Shown: piece after piece, positions 25,782-35,565 of the stretch
Layout: each line of letters begins with the position of its first letter
Numbering within the stretch: position 1 is the first letter of the stretch
Assembly: GCA_018402345.1 (NCBI GenBank)
Contig: JAGYIV010000012.1
Span: 62,001 to 126,000, forward strand
Reading direction: 5' to 3'
Length of the DNA stretch: 64,000 bases
DNA from: Terrimicrobiaceae bacterium
GTDB taxonomy: Bacteria; Verrucomicrobiota; Verrucomicrobiia; Chthoniobacterales; Terrimicrobiaceae
Made by a program: the position numbers and the translations under genes
Notes under the pieces: model-generated
The model's database searches: none
What the model saw: the letters and a program-made list of their open reading frames with translations, nothing else
Told to the model about the DNA's origin: nothing

Positions 25782-27818
25782 TTAATCCACATTCTTCGGC
25801 AAGGTGCGAAACGGCGATGCGGGGAGACCGGCTTTGCTGTAGAGGTTGCATCCTTCCGGGTTGGTAGCCCATGCATAGCGGACTTGCGTCGGCGCCGGCA
25901 CGCCCGGTGAGGAAACAACGACGCTGTTGTCCCCATCGATGACCGCGTCGGCCCACACGAATTTTCCATCGGCCCCGGCGATCTCGAACCATTCGAGCTT
26001 GGCTTGTGGAGTCTCCTTGGCGGGATCCAGCCCCGCCTTGGTTGCCACGATGAGCGGGGAGCCTCCGGTATCGAACCGCACGCGGATCTTTCCCGCCTCG
26101 ACGGAGTGCGATTGGTAGAGCGGCGATTGAAACACCAGAGCCTTTTCGCCATAGGTCCTGGCTCGTGCCCAGAGGGCGAGGCGTTTGCCGACGTCCTGCT
26201 TGTTGAGCGGATGAATGGTAACATCGCTGCCGAGGTCGATGATGACTGCCATCCCGGTATTGGGCGTGTTGGCGAGAGTCTCGCTCTGGGCTTCCCGAAG
26301 CACAGCCCAGGAAGAGTCCCGGTGGTCACGGAAAACGGAGCCGTTGTTGGCGAGTTGGACAAAATAGAATGGGAAATCACCCTGCGCCCAGCGGGTGCGC
26401 CAGTCGCCGATCATCAGCGGGAAGAGCTTTTTGTAGAGGTCCGCAAGCTTGGCCGGGTTGGTATTGCTTTCCCCCTGATACCAAATCGCTCCCCGGAGGC
26501 CGTAGGGGATCAGCGGATTGATCATCGCGCTAAAAAGTGCGGTTGGCGTATTTTGGATTTTCATCGTTGCCAGCTTGGGCCGCTGGGAGAGCGCCTCGGC
26601 GGAAACCGGGGGAAATTCACGCTCGAAGGCGATTTTCCATGTGTTGTCCACCGATTTCGGGTCCGCCACGGGGAGTTGCATCCTTGAGCCCGACTCATAA
26701 AAGCCGCCCTTTTCCGTGTGCGCGACGTAGCGCACGGCGATCACATTGCGTCCGGCCTGCACGAGGTCGCCGGGGACATTGTAGGCGCGCCCGCAGGTGT
26801 AGAAATCGGGGGGTGCTTTTCCGAGGCTGCCGATCTCGACGCCATTGAAGTAGACCGTGTCGTATTGTTCACTCAGGTGGCCGAGCGACAGTCGAAACGG
26901 TTTGCCGGCACTCTCGGCCGGGAGGTCGACCTCCTTGCGCAGCCAGAAGACGCCGCCGGTCTTCGCTTTAAGCGCGCTGGAAAGGGTGAAGCCTGCGGTT
27001 GCGGTGGTCCATCCCGAGTCGTCGAATTCCGGGGCGGCCCAGCCATTTTTGAATCCTTCGTTGGAGGTGTCCACCAGCTCGTTTTCGGCCTCCCACGCCG
27101 CCAGCGCTTTGGGAAACGCCTCAATCGCAGCGGGGGTCTTCTCCATGAGCTCAATCTGCTCTGCGGCTTGGGCCTTGAACTCCGGGTCACCGTCGAGTGC
27201 CTCGCGACTGGTCCAGGCCTCCGCCGGAGTGCCGCCAAAACTCGAGTGGATAATGCCGATGGGCACGCCCATTTTCTGATAGAGGTCGCGCGCAAAAAAA
27301 TACGCGGCCCCGCTGAAACGGCCGACTGTTTCCGGGGTGCAAACAGCCCACTTCCCTTGGACGGTTTCCAAGGGGCTCAGAGAGCCTTTGCGCGGCACGG
27401 CGAACTCCCGGATCAAAGGGAAATTTGCAACGGCGATTTCCTCCGGAGCGTCACTGCAGCCCGCGACGCCCATTTCCATGTTGGACTGCCCGGAGGCGAG
27501 CCAGACCTCGCCGACCACGATGTCTTTTAATAGGACGGTATCGGCTTCGGCTGCGCCGCGAATCACCAGTTCACGCGGTTCGGCCGTGGCCGTCAAAGAG
27601 TCCAGCGCGACCTGCCATTTGCCGTCCGCACCCGCTGTGGTGGCATAGGTCTTTCCGCCGAAGTCTACGGAGATTTTCTCGCCGGCGTCAGCGGTGCCCC
27701 AAATCGGCACCGGGCGGCCCTGTTGCAGCACCGCGTGGTCGGTGAAAAGCCCCGCGGGAACAGGCTTTGCAATCGCCGTTTGAAGAAGAAGGGGAAGGAG
27801 GAAAAAGAGTCGTTTCAT
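25782..27818 (-). CDS. Sialate O-acetylesterase-family carbohydrate esterase (exported)
   Basis: 678-aa SASA-type SGNH esterase with a signal peptide (FFLLPLLLQTAIA). Features in order: GLFTDHAVLQQGRPVPIWG opening, nucleophile block LASGQSNMEMG, IHSSFGGTPAEAW, an inserted jelly-roll domain (FWLRKEVDLPAESAGKPFRL) in the middle, GAIWYQGESN, and the catalytic Asp/His region IHPLNKQDVGKRLA. Family members remove O-acetyl esters from sialic acids and from plant glycans. First gene of a (-) unit with pseudopilin D and the unknown secreted protein. The motif at 27912-27923 lies 94 bp upstream. The paralogue at 41411 shares every block. Confidence 0.85.
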   Translation of the reverse strand: MKRLFFLLPLLLQTAIAKPVPAGLFTDHAVLQQGRPVPIWGTADAGEKISVDFGGKTYATTAGADGKWQVALDSLTATAEPRELVIRGAAEADTVLLKDIVVGEVWLASGQSNMEMGVAGCSDAPEEIAVANFPLIREFAVPRKGSLSPLETVQGKWAVCTPETVGRFSGAAYFFARDLYQKMGVPIGIIHSSFGGTPAEAWTSREALDGDPEFKAQAAEQIELMEKTPAAIEAFPKALAAWEAENELVDTSNEGFKNGWAAPEFDDSGWTTATAGFTLSSALKAKTGGVFWLRKEVDLPAESAGKPFRLSLGHLSEQYDTVYFNGVEIGSLGKAPPDFYTCGRAYNVPGDLVQAGRNVIAVRYVAHTEKGGFYESGSRMQLPVADPKSVDNTWKIAFEREFPPVSAEALSQRPKLATMKIQNTPTALFSAMINPLIPYGLRGAIWYQGESNTNPAKLADLYKKLFPLMIGDWRTRWAQGDFPFYFVQLANNGSVFRDHRDSSWAVLREAQSETLANTPNTGMAVIIDLGSDVTIHPLNKQDVGKRLALWARARTYGEKALVFQSPLYQSHSVEAGKIRVRFDTGGSPLIVATKAGLDPAKETPQAKLEWFEIAGADGKFVWADAVIDGDNSVVVSSPGVPAPTQVRYAWATNPEGCNLYSKAGLPASPFRTLPKNVD

Positions 27819-27911
27819 GAATGAAGAAAATAGTGATTTCCCTTACCCACGAGGGGAGGGGGAAAGTTCCAATTCTATCCGAATGTGGAGCCCTCAGGCA
27901 GGTCAAAAGCT

Positions 27912-27923
27912 TTAAACGTAAAA
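27912..27923 (-). promoter_or_regulatory. Putative operator, minus-strand member of the divergent pair
   Basis: TTTTACGTTTAA on the minus strand, exact, 94 bp upstream of the sialate O-acetylesterase. It forms an inverted repeat with the plus-strand copy at 27936-27947, with a 12-bp spacer and 24 bp between the ACGT centres. Confidence 0.65.
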
Positions 27924-27935
27924 CTGTGATCGATG

Positions 27936-27947
27936 TTTTACGTTTAA
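27936..27947 (+). promoter_or_regulatory. Putative operator, plus-strand member of the divergent pair
   Basis: TTTTACGTTTAA, exact, 45 bp before the ATG at 27993 of the PATR/beta-helix gene. Each member of the pair faces its own gene. Confidence 0.65.
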
Positions 27948-27992
27948 GATTGGCCGATTGTGATGTTGCTGATGGTCGATAGGTTCCTCCGG

Positions 27993-30900
27993 ATGCGTTT
28001 ACTGCCCTCCCTTCTCATCGTGTTGTTTCTTCTCGCCTGCGCTGATTCGTCCCTCGGTTCGGAGCGGCTCTATTGGGATCTGTCCGACGAACCGGGACTG
28101 CAAGGCGGGAATGGCGCTTGGAGTGCGGAGGCAAAGAACTGGAACGCGTCTGCCGACGGATCGGGAGCACGCGTGGGTTGGCGGCCGGGCGCCGTGGCGG
28201 TGTTTGGTTCAACAGACAAAAATCTCGTTCTCGTCGCAAGGCCCCGTTGAGGTCTCGGGAATCGAGGGGCAGTCGGTGGATGTCGCAGGCGGGGCAATTG
28301 GTTTTCCGGCGGACGGGCTGAGCATTCAAACGGATGGTGAGATTGTGCTCTCATCGGCCGTGCGAGGTGAGGGAGCGGTGGTCAAAAGCGGCAAAGGTAT
28401 TCTTTCGCTGACGGGCGTGAATTCTCTGCCCGGCGGGTTTGCGATCCAAGCCGGCAAGGTGCGCTTTTTCAGTGCCGAGGGGCTTGGACAAGGCCCTCTG
28501 CGCGTGGAGGGCACGGCTTCGCTGGTTCCTGCCGCAGCGAATATGGCTGTGGGGAATGCGATTTCGATCCCGCCCGGCGTGCGTTTGGTGGTAGAGAGCG
28601 ATATCCCCGAGTTCACGCTCTCGGGCACTATTTCCGGCGGTGGTGAATTGGAAAAAGCTGCTCGTGGCAAACTGGTGCTCACGGGTTCATTCGACCCGGC
28701 GGTGAAGTTGTTCGGCACGCTGGGCGAGGTGGATTTCCGTTCCTCGCAGCCTGTGAAGCTGGATGCGACGATCAAGGCGGGCTCCTTCGCACAGCGGCGG
28801 GATCATTGGCCGAGGGCACGAAACTGCTCGTCACTCAAGCCGGTGCACTGGCCGCCTCGGGGGCCCGCGATGGCGTCCAATCCTGGGTGGAGAGCGGGTG
28901 GATCGCTCCGGAATCCAACGGCACGCTGGCATGGGATGGCGAAGAGGAAATCGGCGGCACCGTCGATTTGAAGCCATTCGTTGGGAAATACCCCGCCATG
29001 TCGCTCGGTTCGTGCGGCAAGATTGTTGTCACCGCCCGGTTGGAACTTCCCGGTTCGGTCCTGCGCATCGGTGGCGGTGGCGGAGATATCGACCTTCGCA
29101 CGCCGCTCACGGGTCCGCTCCAGATTCTCATCGGCGCGCCATCGACCTCGGGCAATGTGACCCTCTCGGCGGAAAACACCTTTACGGGCGGACTCCGCAT
29201 CGATGGGGGCACGCTGCGCGTGGGGAATGCCCGGGCGATTCCCTCCGGCGAGATCGTGATGGGCGCTCGGTTCAGCGGATTGGATAATTGCCAACTCGAT
29301 CTGAATAATTTCGACCTGCCAAACCCGGTGAAACTTGAAGGCGCTGCCACCATCAAAAATTCCGGCGGCAAGACTGCTGCACTTTCGGGAACAGTGACTG
29401 CGGGCGCCTACCGGATTCGGTTCGCGTCGGACAATGGGTCGTCCTTGAAACACAGCGGGGTGCTCATTTCAGCAGAGATCGTCATTGTCGGATCCGACAA
29501 GGCCGCCGCCCCGGAAAGAGCGAATCTCGTCGAGCTTGCCCCGCCATCTCCCAATACAGCCCGGCGCGTTCAGGTCGAGCGCGGGGCTGTGCTGCGTGCT
29601 ATCGACGGTGTGGGCCTTCCCTCCGGAGCGCGCTTGGTTCTCGCCGCTGGCGTCTTCGAAAGCCGTGGCGAGTTCACCCGTCCGCTCGTTCTTCACAAGG
29701 GCGCTCGGGATGGGGAGGGAGGCCTCTCCTTTTTCTGGGATCCCCATGCGGGCAGCGGATTCAGCGCCCATGGCGGGCCTCTCACCGTGCGTTTGTCGGG
29801 AGGAGCCCCCTTGGTCTGGGGAACCCAGAGCGACGGGTCGGTCAAGCCGGGCAACTATCTGCTCGTGCTGAACGCCCCGTCCGCCGATTCGACGCTCACA
29901 TTGGATGTGCCGCTTGATCTTGCGGGCGAAGAAGTGGACCGAAAAAACGTTCCCACCCCGCTCCACCGCGTCAGCGTCCAAGCCGCCGCGGCGACACTGG
30001 CCCAACCGGTCACCAACTCCGGAGCAAAACCTGCCGGTCTGCTGAAGCTGGGAAGCGGAACCCTTACGCTCAACGCGGCCAATTCCTACAACGGAAACAC
30101 GGTGGTCCGCGAAGGCACTCTCGCCTTTGGTTCGCCCGCTGCAATCGCCGGCACCGGCCGCACGATCACCCCCGAGAATGGCTCGGTGGTGGCGGCGAAT
30201 TTCCCGATCGACAATGCCTTCCTGCAACGACTGGAAAGCCCGAACGCGATGGCATTCACCGTGGCACTCGGAGCCGACAGCTCCGCCCCGCTGGACTTCA
30301 ACACAAACGCCGGAGCCATCCTGCGCGCCGCCACACTTGGTGCAACCAGGCAGGCGACCTACTCGGGAATCCTCACCCCGTGCGACAAGTTGCTGCGACT
30401 TGGCGGCGGAGGAGGCGCGCTCACCGTCACGAATCCCGCCAATGTGCCTGCGGTGGTCGGCGGTGCCCTCACCTCGGCCAGCGTCATCCTGCCCGAAGGC
30501 ACCAGCCTGCCGAAGGATTTTGTGCTGCTCGACGGTTCGCTCACGATTGGCTCGAAGCCCTACGAAGCACCGAAATTCTCCCGCACGCTCACGCCCCCAC
30601 CCGTGCCTACCGAGCCGCCGACCGTCACCGCCTCAGCCACCGACCGCTGGGTGGATGCGATCTGGTCGTTCCCGGTCAATCCCGCAGGTGGCTTCGCAGT
30701 CGAATGGTCGCGGGACGGAAAAAAATTCGAGCCGGCCGGCACCGCATGGCCCGAGGAGCGGCGGTTTCCGATCTTTTTGGACAATCCACCAAAGACTTGG
30801 CTCGGTGCCCCCGGCGAGGTTTTTGTTCGCGTTGCCGCCATCGATAGCAAAGGAGCGCCCGGAGCATGGTCGAGCGTTGCAAAAACGGTCTGCGCAAAAC

Positions 30901-32822
30901 CCTTCGACGTGGAAAAGGAAATTCCCGCACGGTTCGCCGGCAGCGCCGACCAGCGCAACTACAACGCGAACGACCCGGAGCGCCTCACCACCTATACCGC
31001 CGAGGAGAAGGAGGCCCAGCGCACCCGGGCCAAGGAGCTTGCGGCATCGCTCAAGGCCCTCTCGAAAACAGACGGACAGCAATTCACCATCCCGCCGGGC
31101 ATCTATCGCGTGAGCGTCGGTTTGCTTGCCGTCGAAGGGGCAAAGAACCTCTCGATCCATGCCCCGGATGTGGAGATCATTGTCGATGACGAAAAGAGCG
31201 GTAGCGCGTTTTCATTCATAAATTGCGAAGACATCGTGCTCACGGGCCGGGCACCGCAGCAAACGCCCCCCAAGAGCCCGGGTGTTTTGGAAAAACTGGC
31301 CTCCCTTTTCGGCTCGACCCCGCTGGAGCCCGCAAAGCCGGTCCTCACGATCGACTCCGAGCAACTCGCCTTCTCGCTTGCCCGCATCGTCGGGATCAAC
31401 ACGGCCGATATGACGCTCGATGTCGAGGTTCTGCCGGGCTACGACATGGCCCTTCCCGACAAGGAACGCATGCTGGCCTACCGCCCGGATGGCAGCCTCG
31501 CCAACATCCAGCAGATGGGCTGGGAAAAATACCAGTCTCTCGGCGGCCGGATGCTTCGCTTGACCGTCCCAGCTCTGCGCAATCCCCTGATCCAAAACGA
31601 ATCCCTTGCGCCGGGCAACCTGCTGGCCCTGCACAACGCCGAGGCCCACAAGACCCGCACCCACCATCTCGCCTCCACCCGGAACTGCGGCAACATGACT
31701 TACGAGTCCATCCGCATCGTGAACGGCAGCGGATCCCCCGCCGATCACCGCACGGCCGGCCATACCATCTACCGCGACTGGCGGAACTCGCCGCGGCCCG
31801 GCACAAACCGGCTCGAAATCTGCGCGGGCCTCGGGCAGTTTTCCAAAGATGGCGGCACCTTCCTTTTTGAGGACTGCGAATTCGGCCCCCACCTCGACGA
31901 TGGCATCAATCTGCTCTCGATCATCGGCATGACCCTGCGCCAGACAGGCACCAACACGCTCATCGTCGCCGGGGCGGAACCAAAGCCCGGCGAATCCCTC
32001 ACGTTTTATGACTTCTATTCGTGGGAGAAGCTCGGCGAAGCGAAGATCCTCTCCTCGAAACCGCTCAAGGAGGCGGAGTCCGCCCAGGCCACCGAGGCAT
32101 GGTGTGTGCAGAACCGCATCACCAACCACGCCTTGCGGAGCCTTTGGAGCGTGATTCTGGAGAGCCCGGTGCGCCTCACGCCCTTCGCCCCGGTGGTGTA
32201 TTCCAACTACCGCTGCGACAACATCACCGTCCGCGGCTGCCTCTTCCGCGACCAGGTCGCCCAGATCATGCTCATTCAGGGTGCCCGGAGCGGTCTCATC
32301 GAAAACAACCTTCTTCTGCGCTCGACCGGGCCGGCCATCAGCATGCAGTTTGCCCAGTATTGGTGGGAAGGCCCGCAACCTTCGAATTTCATCATCCGCA
32401 ACAACGTCATCCGCGACAACCCCGTGCATGCTCCGGTGAGCGGCGAGGGCGGCTCCGGTTCCATCAGCGTCTGGGCCAATACCGTGCGCTCGGGCGACAG
32501 CGGACGCTTCCCACTCTCCGAAACCAAGCCCGTCACCGAGCGCCTCTTTTCGGGATTCCGCATCGAGGGCAACACGATCATCAACCCTGGCGGCTACGGC
32601 ATCGTCCTGCGCAACACCAGGAACGCCGTCATCCGCCACAACAAGATCGTCAACCCCGGCACCGTCCCCACAACCTACCCCGTCGCCGCCATCGGCCTCG
32701 ACCAGGTCTCCGACACAGTCGTCTCGGACAACGAGGTCGTGCTCGGCAAAAGAAGCGCCCCCGAGGCGGTAAGTTTGCTTCGCGGTTGCGATCCGAAGAC
32801 GATTCGAGTCGAGGACAATTAG
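27993..32822 (+). CDS. PATR-repeat/beta-helix fusion protein (exported), two compensating frameshifts
   Basis: About 1610 codons. N-terminal signal MRLLPSLLIVLFLLACADSS has a lipobox-like LLAC. Next come autotransporter-associated beta-strand (PATR) repeats, best seen at LGSGTLTLNAANSYNGNT followed by VVREGTLAFG, with weaker copies at GKGILSLTGVNSL and NVTLSAENTFTGG. An Ig/FN3-like domain follows (TVTASATDRWVDAIWSF), and then a C-terminal right-handed beta-helix with EDCEFGPHLDDGINL and IIRNNVI/IEGNTII coils. That Asp pair matches the one in the GH110-like protein at 1727. The frame changes at a C4 run (28242-28245) and at a G3 run (about 28799-28801); the indels are opposite in sign and the total length stays a multiple of three. 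No autotransporter barrel or PEP-CTERM tail is seen. The catalytic role is unproven. Confidence 0.65.
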
Positions 32823-32836
32823 ACCACCTTCGGGCC

Positions 32837-34370
32837 ATGATGCCAAAAATCAGTCCCCGCTCTCTCCCTTTCGCCCTGCTGCTCGTGTCGCTCGCTCCAC
32901 TGTGCGCCGCCGATCCAGACAAAAGCCCTGCAAGAACCTTCACCAACCCGATCCTCGCCGGCGACTATCCCGATCCCACAATCGTCAAAGCCGGAGAGGA
33001 TTTTTTTATGACGCATACCTCCGGGCGCTACTCGCCGGGATTGCTGATCTGGAAATCGCGCGACCTCGTCCACTGGACCCCGGTGACCCGCGCGTTGAAT
33101 GTGACCTACGGAGACATCTGGGCGCCGGAGATCGTCCATCACAACGGGAAATTCTACATCTACAGCCACAGCACCACGCTGGGGAATTTCGTCATCTCCG
33201 CGCCTGCCATCGAAGGCCCGTGGAGCGATCCGGTGAAGCTCGACGTCGGAGAAATCGATCCCGGCCATGTCGTGGGCCCCGACGGCAAGCGCTACCTGCA
33301 CTATTCCAAAGGCAAGGCGATCGGGCTCTCGGACGACGGGCTCTCGGTCACGGGAAAACTCGAAAAGGTCTATGATGGCTGGCCGTTCCCAAAGGAATGG
33401 CGCACCGAGGGCTATCTCTGCCTGGAAAGCCCGAAGTTGTTCTTCAAGGATGGTTACTACCATCTCATCTCGGCACAAGGCGGAACCGCGGGAGCGTCCA
33501 CGAGCCACATGGTCGTGCAGGCCCGTTCGCGCTCTCCGCTGGGGCCATGGGAAAACTCTCCCTACAATCCGGTCATCCGCACCGAGAGCCGCGATGAAAC
33601 CTGGTGGTCGCGCGGTCATGGAACCGTCTTTGAAGCCTCGCCGGGGGATTGGTGGATGATTTATCACGCCTATCGCAAGGACGCACGCGCTCTGGGCCGC
33701 CAAACCCTGCTCGAACCGATGGAGTGGACGGCTAACGGTTGGCTGAAATCCAAAGCCGGGAAGGATCCGTCCGTCCCGATCCCCTCGCCAAAGCTTCCAA
33801 GCGCCCCGCTGCCGACCATGCAGTTCTCGGATGATTTCGCCGGGCCGAAACTCGGCATCCAATGGCAGTTCTGGGATGAATACGATCCCGCCCGCTTCGA
33901 ATTCCGTGACAATTCACTGATCCTGAAAGGCAAAGGCACATCGCCTGCGGATTGCAATCCCATGGCGATCAATCCCGGTGACCTCGCCTATGAAGTGACA
34001 GTCGATGTGGAGGTGGAGGGCAAGGCCGAGGCGGGTCTCCTGCTTTTCTACAATCCCACGACCTACTGCGGGCATGGGCATCGGCGACAGGGCCCTCTGG
34101 CAGGGAGCCATGGGCAATCTCCGCAAGACCAGAATCGCCGCGCCTGGAAACAAAATGACCCTGCGCATCCTCTTCGACCACAACGAGGTCGAGTTCTTCG
34201 CCGGACCGGATGAAAACTCCCTCGAGAAATTCGCCAATTCCGAGGACCTCGAAGGCTACAACCACTGCACCTTCGGCGGTTACCTCTCGCTGCGCCCAGC
34301 GCTCTATGCCGCCGGCGATGGAAGCGCGATGTTCAAAAACTTCCGCTACCGCAAGATGGACGGGAAATAA
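32837..34370 (+). CDS. GH43-like glycosidase with C-terminal concanavalin-like domain, frameshifted at about 34070
   Basis: About 510 aa after joining two frames. Signal peptide FALLLVSLAPLCAA. Five-bladed propeller features: NPILAGDYPDPTIVKAGEDF (general base Asp in YPDP), GDIWAPEIVHHNGKFYIY, VGEIDPGHVVGPDGKRYLHY (the pKa-modulating Asp) and the YLCLESPKLFFKDGYYHL region of the acid Glu. The C-terminal part (MQFSDDFAGPKLGIQWQFWD) resembles GH43_C2 beta-sandwich domains. One extra G in GGG at 34070-34072 shifts the frame; the length 1534 is 3n+1. It starts 14 nt after the fusion protein's stop. GH43 acts on arabinosides, xylosides or beta-1,3-galactans; the specificity here is unknown. Confidence 0.75.
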
Positions 34371-34382
34371 TCAGCGCACAGG

Positions 34383-34595
34383 CCGTTGAGTCGTGAACCA
34401 CGAATAGCACGAATAGACACGAATAAGACCGACGCGAAGCACCTGCGGCGAAGCCGCTCACCATTCGTGAAAACTCGTGCTATTCGTGGTAGAACATTTG
34501 AACCACGAATATCTCGAATAGACACGAATAATACCGACTTGGATAACCCGCGGCGAAGCCGCTCCCAATTCGTGAAAATTCGTGCTATTCGTGGT
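34383..34595 (+). repeat. Tandem pair of hairpin repeats (left of the GxxExxY gene)
   Basis: Two about 95-bp copies at 34396-34490 and 34501-34595, 105 bp apart. Each has outer arms beginning ACCACGAATAGCACGAAT (or a variant) and ending in its complement ATTCGTGCTATTCGTGGT, and a central GC-rich mini-hairpin GCGGCGAAGCCGC. The pair is preceded by CCGTTGAGTCGTGA, almost the same as the sequence preceding the right-hand pair. Confidence 0.8.
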
Positions 34596-34621
34596 CAAAC
34601 TCACCAGTTTTTCAAAAAGCA

Positions 34622-35047
34622 ATGACCCCGGATACTTTCGATGAAGCGCCAACCAATATGTCCTTTCGGGCTCTGCGTAAGGAAGTGCTGTATCCCGAAC
34701 TTTCGCATTCAATCGTCGGAGCGGCCATCAAGGTGCTGAACACATTGAAGCCGGGTCTCAGCGAGAAGGCGTATGAGAACGCGCTGTTGATCGAGTTGAA
34801 GAATCAGGGTCATACCATTGAGCAGCAGCGACGCTTTGATGTTTTCTACGAGGGCATCCTGGTGGATACTCTGATCCCGGATCTGCTTGTGGATGGCCTT
34901 GTTCTGGTAGATCCAAAGGTCGTCACCGAGTTTAATGATACTCATGTTGCTCAAATGATGGGCTACTTGGCCATTACAGGTTTCAGGTTGGCCATTTTGC
35001 TCAATTTCAAATACGTCGACCTTCGTCAAAAACGTGTTGTCCGTTGA
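34622..35047 (+). CDS. GxxExxY protein (PD-(D/E)XK nuclease superfamily)
   Basis: 141-aa protein with the diagnostic G-L-S-E-K-A-Y (GxxExxY) segment in KPGLSEKAYENALLIELK. The catalytic-like stretches DTLIPDLLVDGLVLVDPKVV and MMGYLAITGFRLAILLNF, with a hydrophobic C-terminus, follow. This family belongs to the PDDEXK_3 group; its function is unknown. The gene is bracketed by two pairs of hairpin repeats with the same 105-bp period, and its stop codon (TGA in CCGTTGA) lies at the left edge of the downstream pair. Starts at 34622 and 34658 are both possible. Confidence 0.8.
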   Translation: MTPDTFDEAPTNMSFRALRKEVLYPELSHSIVGAAIKVLNTLKPGLSEKAYENALLIELKNQGHTIEQQRRFDVFYEGILVDTLIPDLLVDGLVLVDPKVVTEFNDTHVAQMMGYLAITGFRLAILLNFKYVDLRQKRVVR

Positions 35048-35253
35048 GTCTTGAACCACGAATGGCACGAATGGACACGAATAATGCCAACACGGATAAC
35101 CCGCTGCGAAGCCGCTCCCCATTCGTGAAAATTCGTGTTATTCGTGGCGAAAGATACGGACCACGAATGGCACGAATAGGCACGAATAATGCCGACGTGG
35201 ATAACCTGCGGCGAAGCCGCTCCCCATTCGTGAAGATTCGTAATATTCGTGGT
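35041..35253 (+). repeat. Tandem pair of hairpin repeats (right of the GxxExxY gene)
   Basis: Copies at 35054-35148 and 35159-35253, again 105 bp apart, with the same arm and mini-hairpin structure (GCGGCGAAGCCGC or GCTGCGAAGCCGC). The left edge CCGTTGAGTC is shared with the pair at 34383. Confidence 0.8.
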
Positions 35254-35553
35254 TAAAGAATTTCCGGTGCTCTATCGGTGAATTTCGAATGACCGTGGAT
35301 TGCAGGGCAAAAGGGGATCATCCGGTTTCCCCGCGAGTCGGAAGCCAATGGCCTGAGGGCAGGAGGGCTGAACTTATACCAATCACACATCGTGATAGGT
35401 ATAAAAAGTCGGGCACCTCGGCGATGTGCCCCTACCGATTTTTGGTAGGGATGGCTCGCCGAGCGGTTCGTCGATTCCACCCGTTTCGGTCAAATTGTTG
35501 TTAGTCGCAGGCTTTCATTGTGCCGACGGTGCTGAACACACAAGGAACGTCCA
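35254..35553 (+). repeat. Repeat-rich intergenic region with two further hairpins
   Basis: 300 bp without a gene. It starts with the repeat tail (TTTCCGGTGCTC..., shared with 61430 and 62848). Then comes a 13-bp-arm palindrome at 35374-35404 (TTATACCAATCAC against GTGATAGGTATAA), a long imperfect hairpin at 35417-35463 with CTCGGCGA/TCGCCGAG ends and a CCCTACC/GGTAGGG core, and the left copy (35507-35536) of a 30-bp direct repeat whose other copy is at 37422-37451. Confidence 0.55.
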
Positions 35554-35565
35554 TTTTACGTTTAT
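35554..35565 (+). promoter_or_regulatory. Copy of the window motif (TTTTACGTTTAT) overlapping the Fic stop codon
   Basis: One mismatch. It is the only copy with no downstream gene on its own strand nearby. It lies 18 nt after the 30-bp direct repeat, at nearly the same offset as the functional-looking copy at 37471, so it is best explained as a duplicated promoter fragment. Confidence 0.4.

Noticed and set aside
34383-35253. Hairpin repeats as rho-independent terminators
   Set aside because: They lack a following T-run, occur in tandem, and lie on both sides of genes, including upstream of starts.
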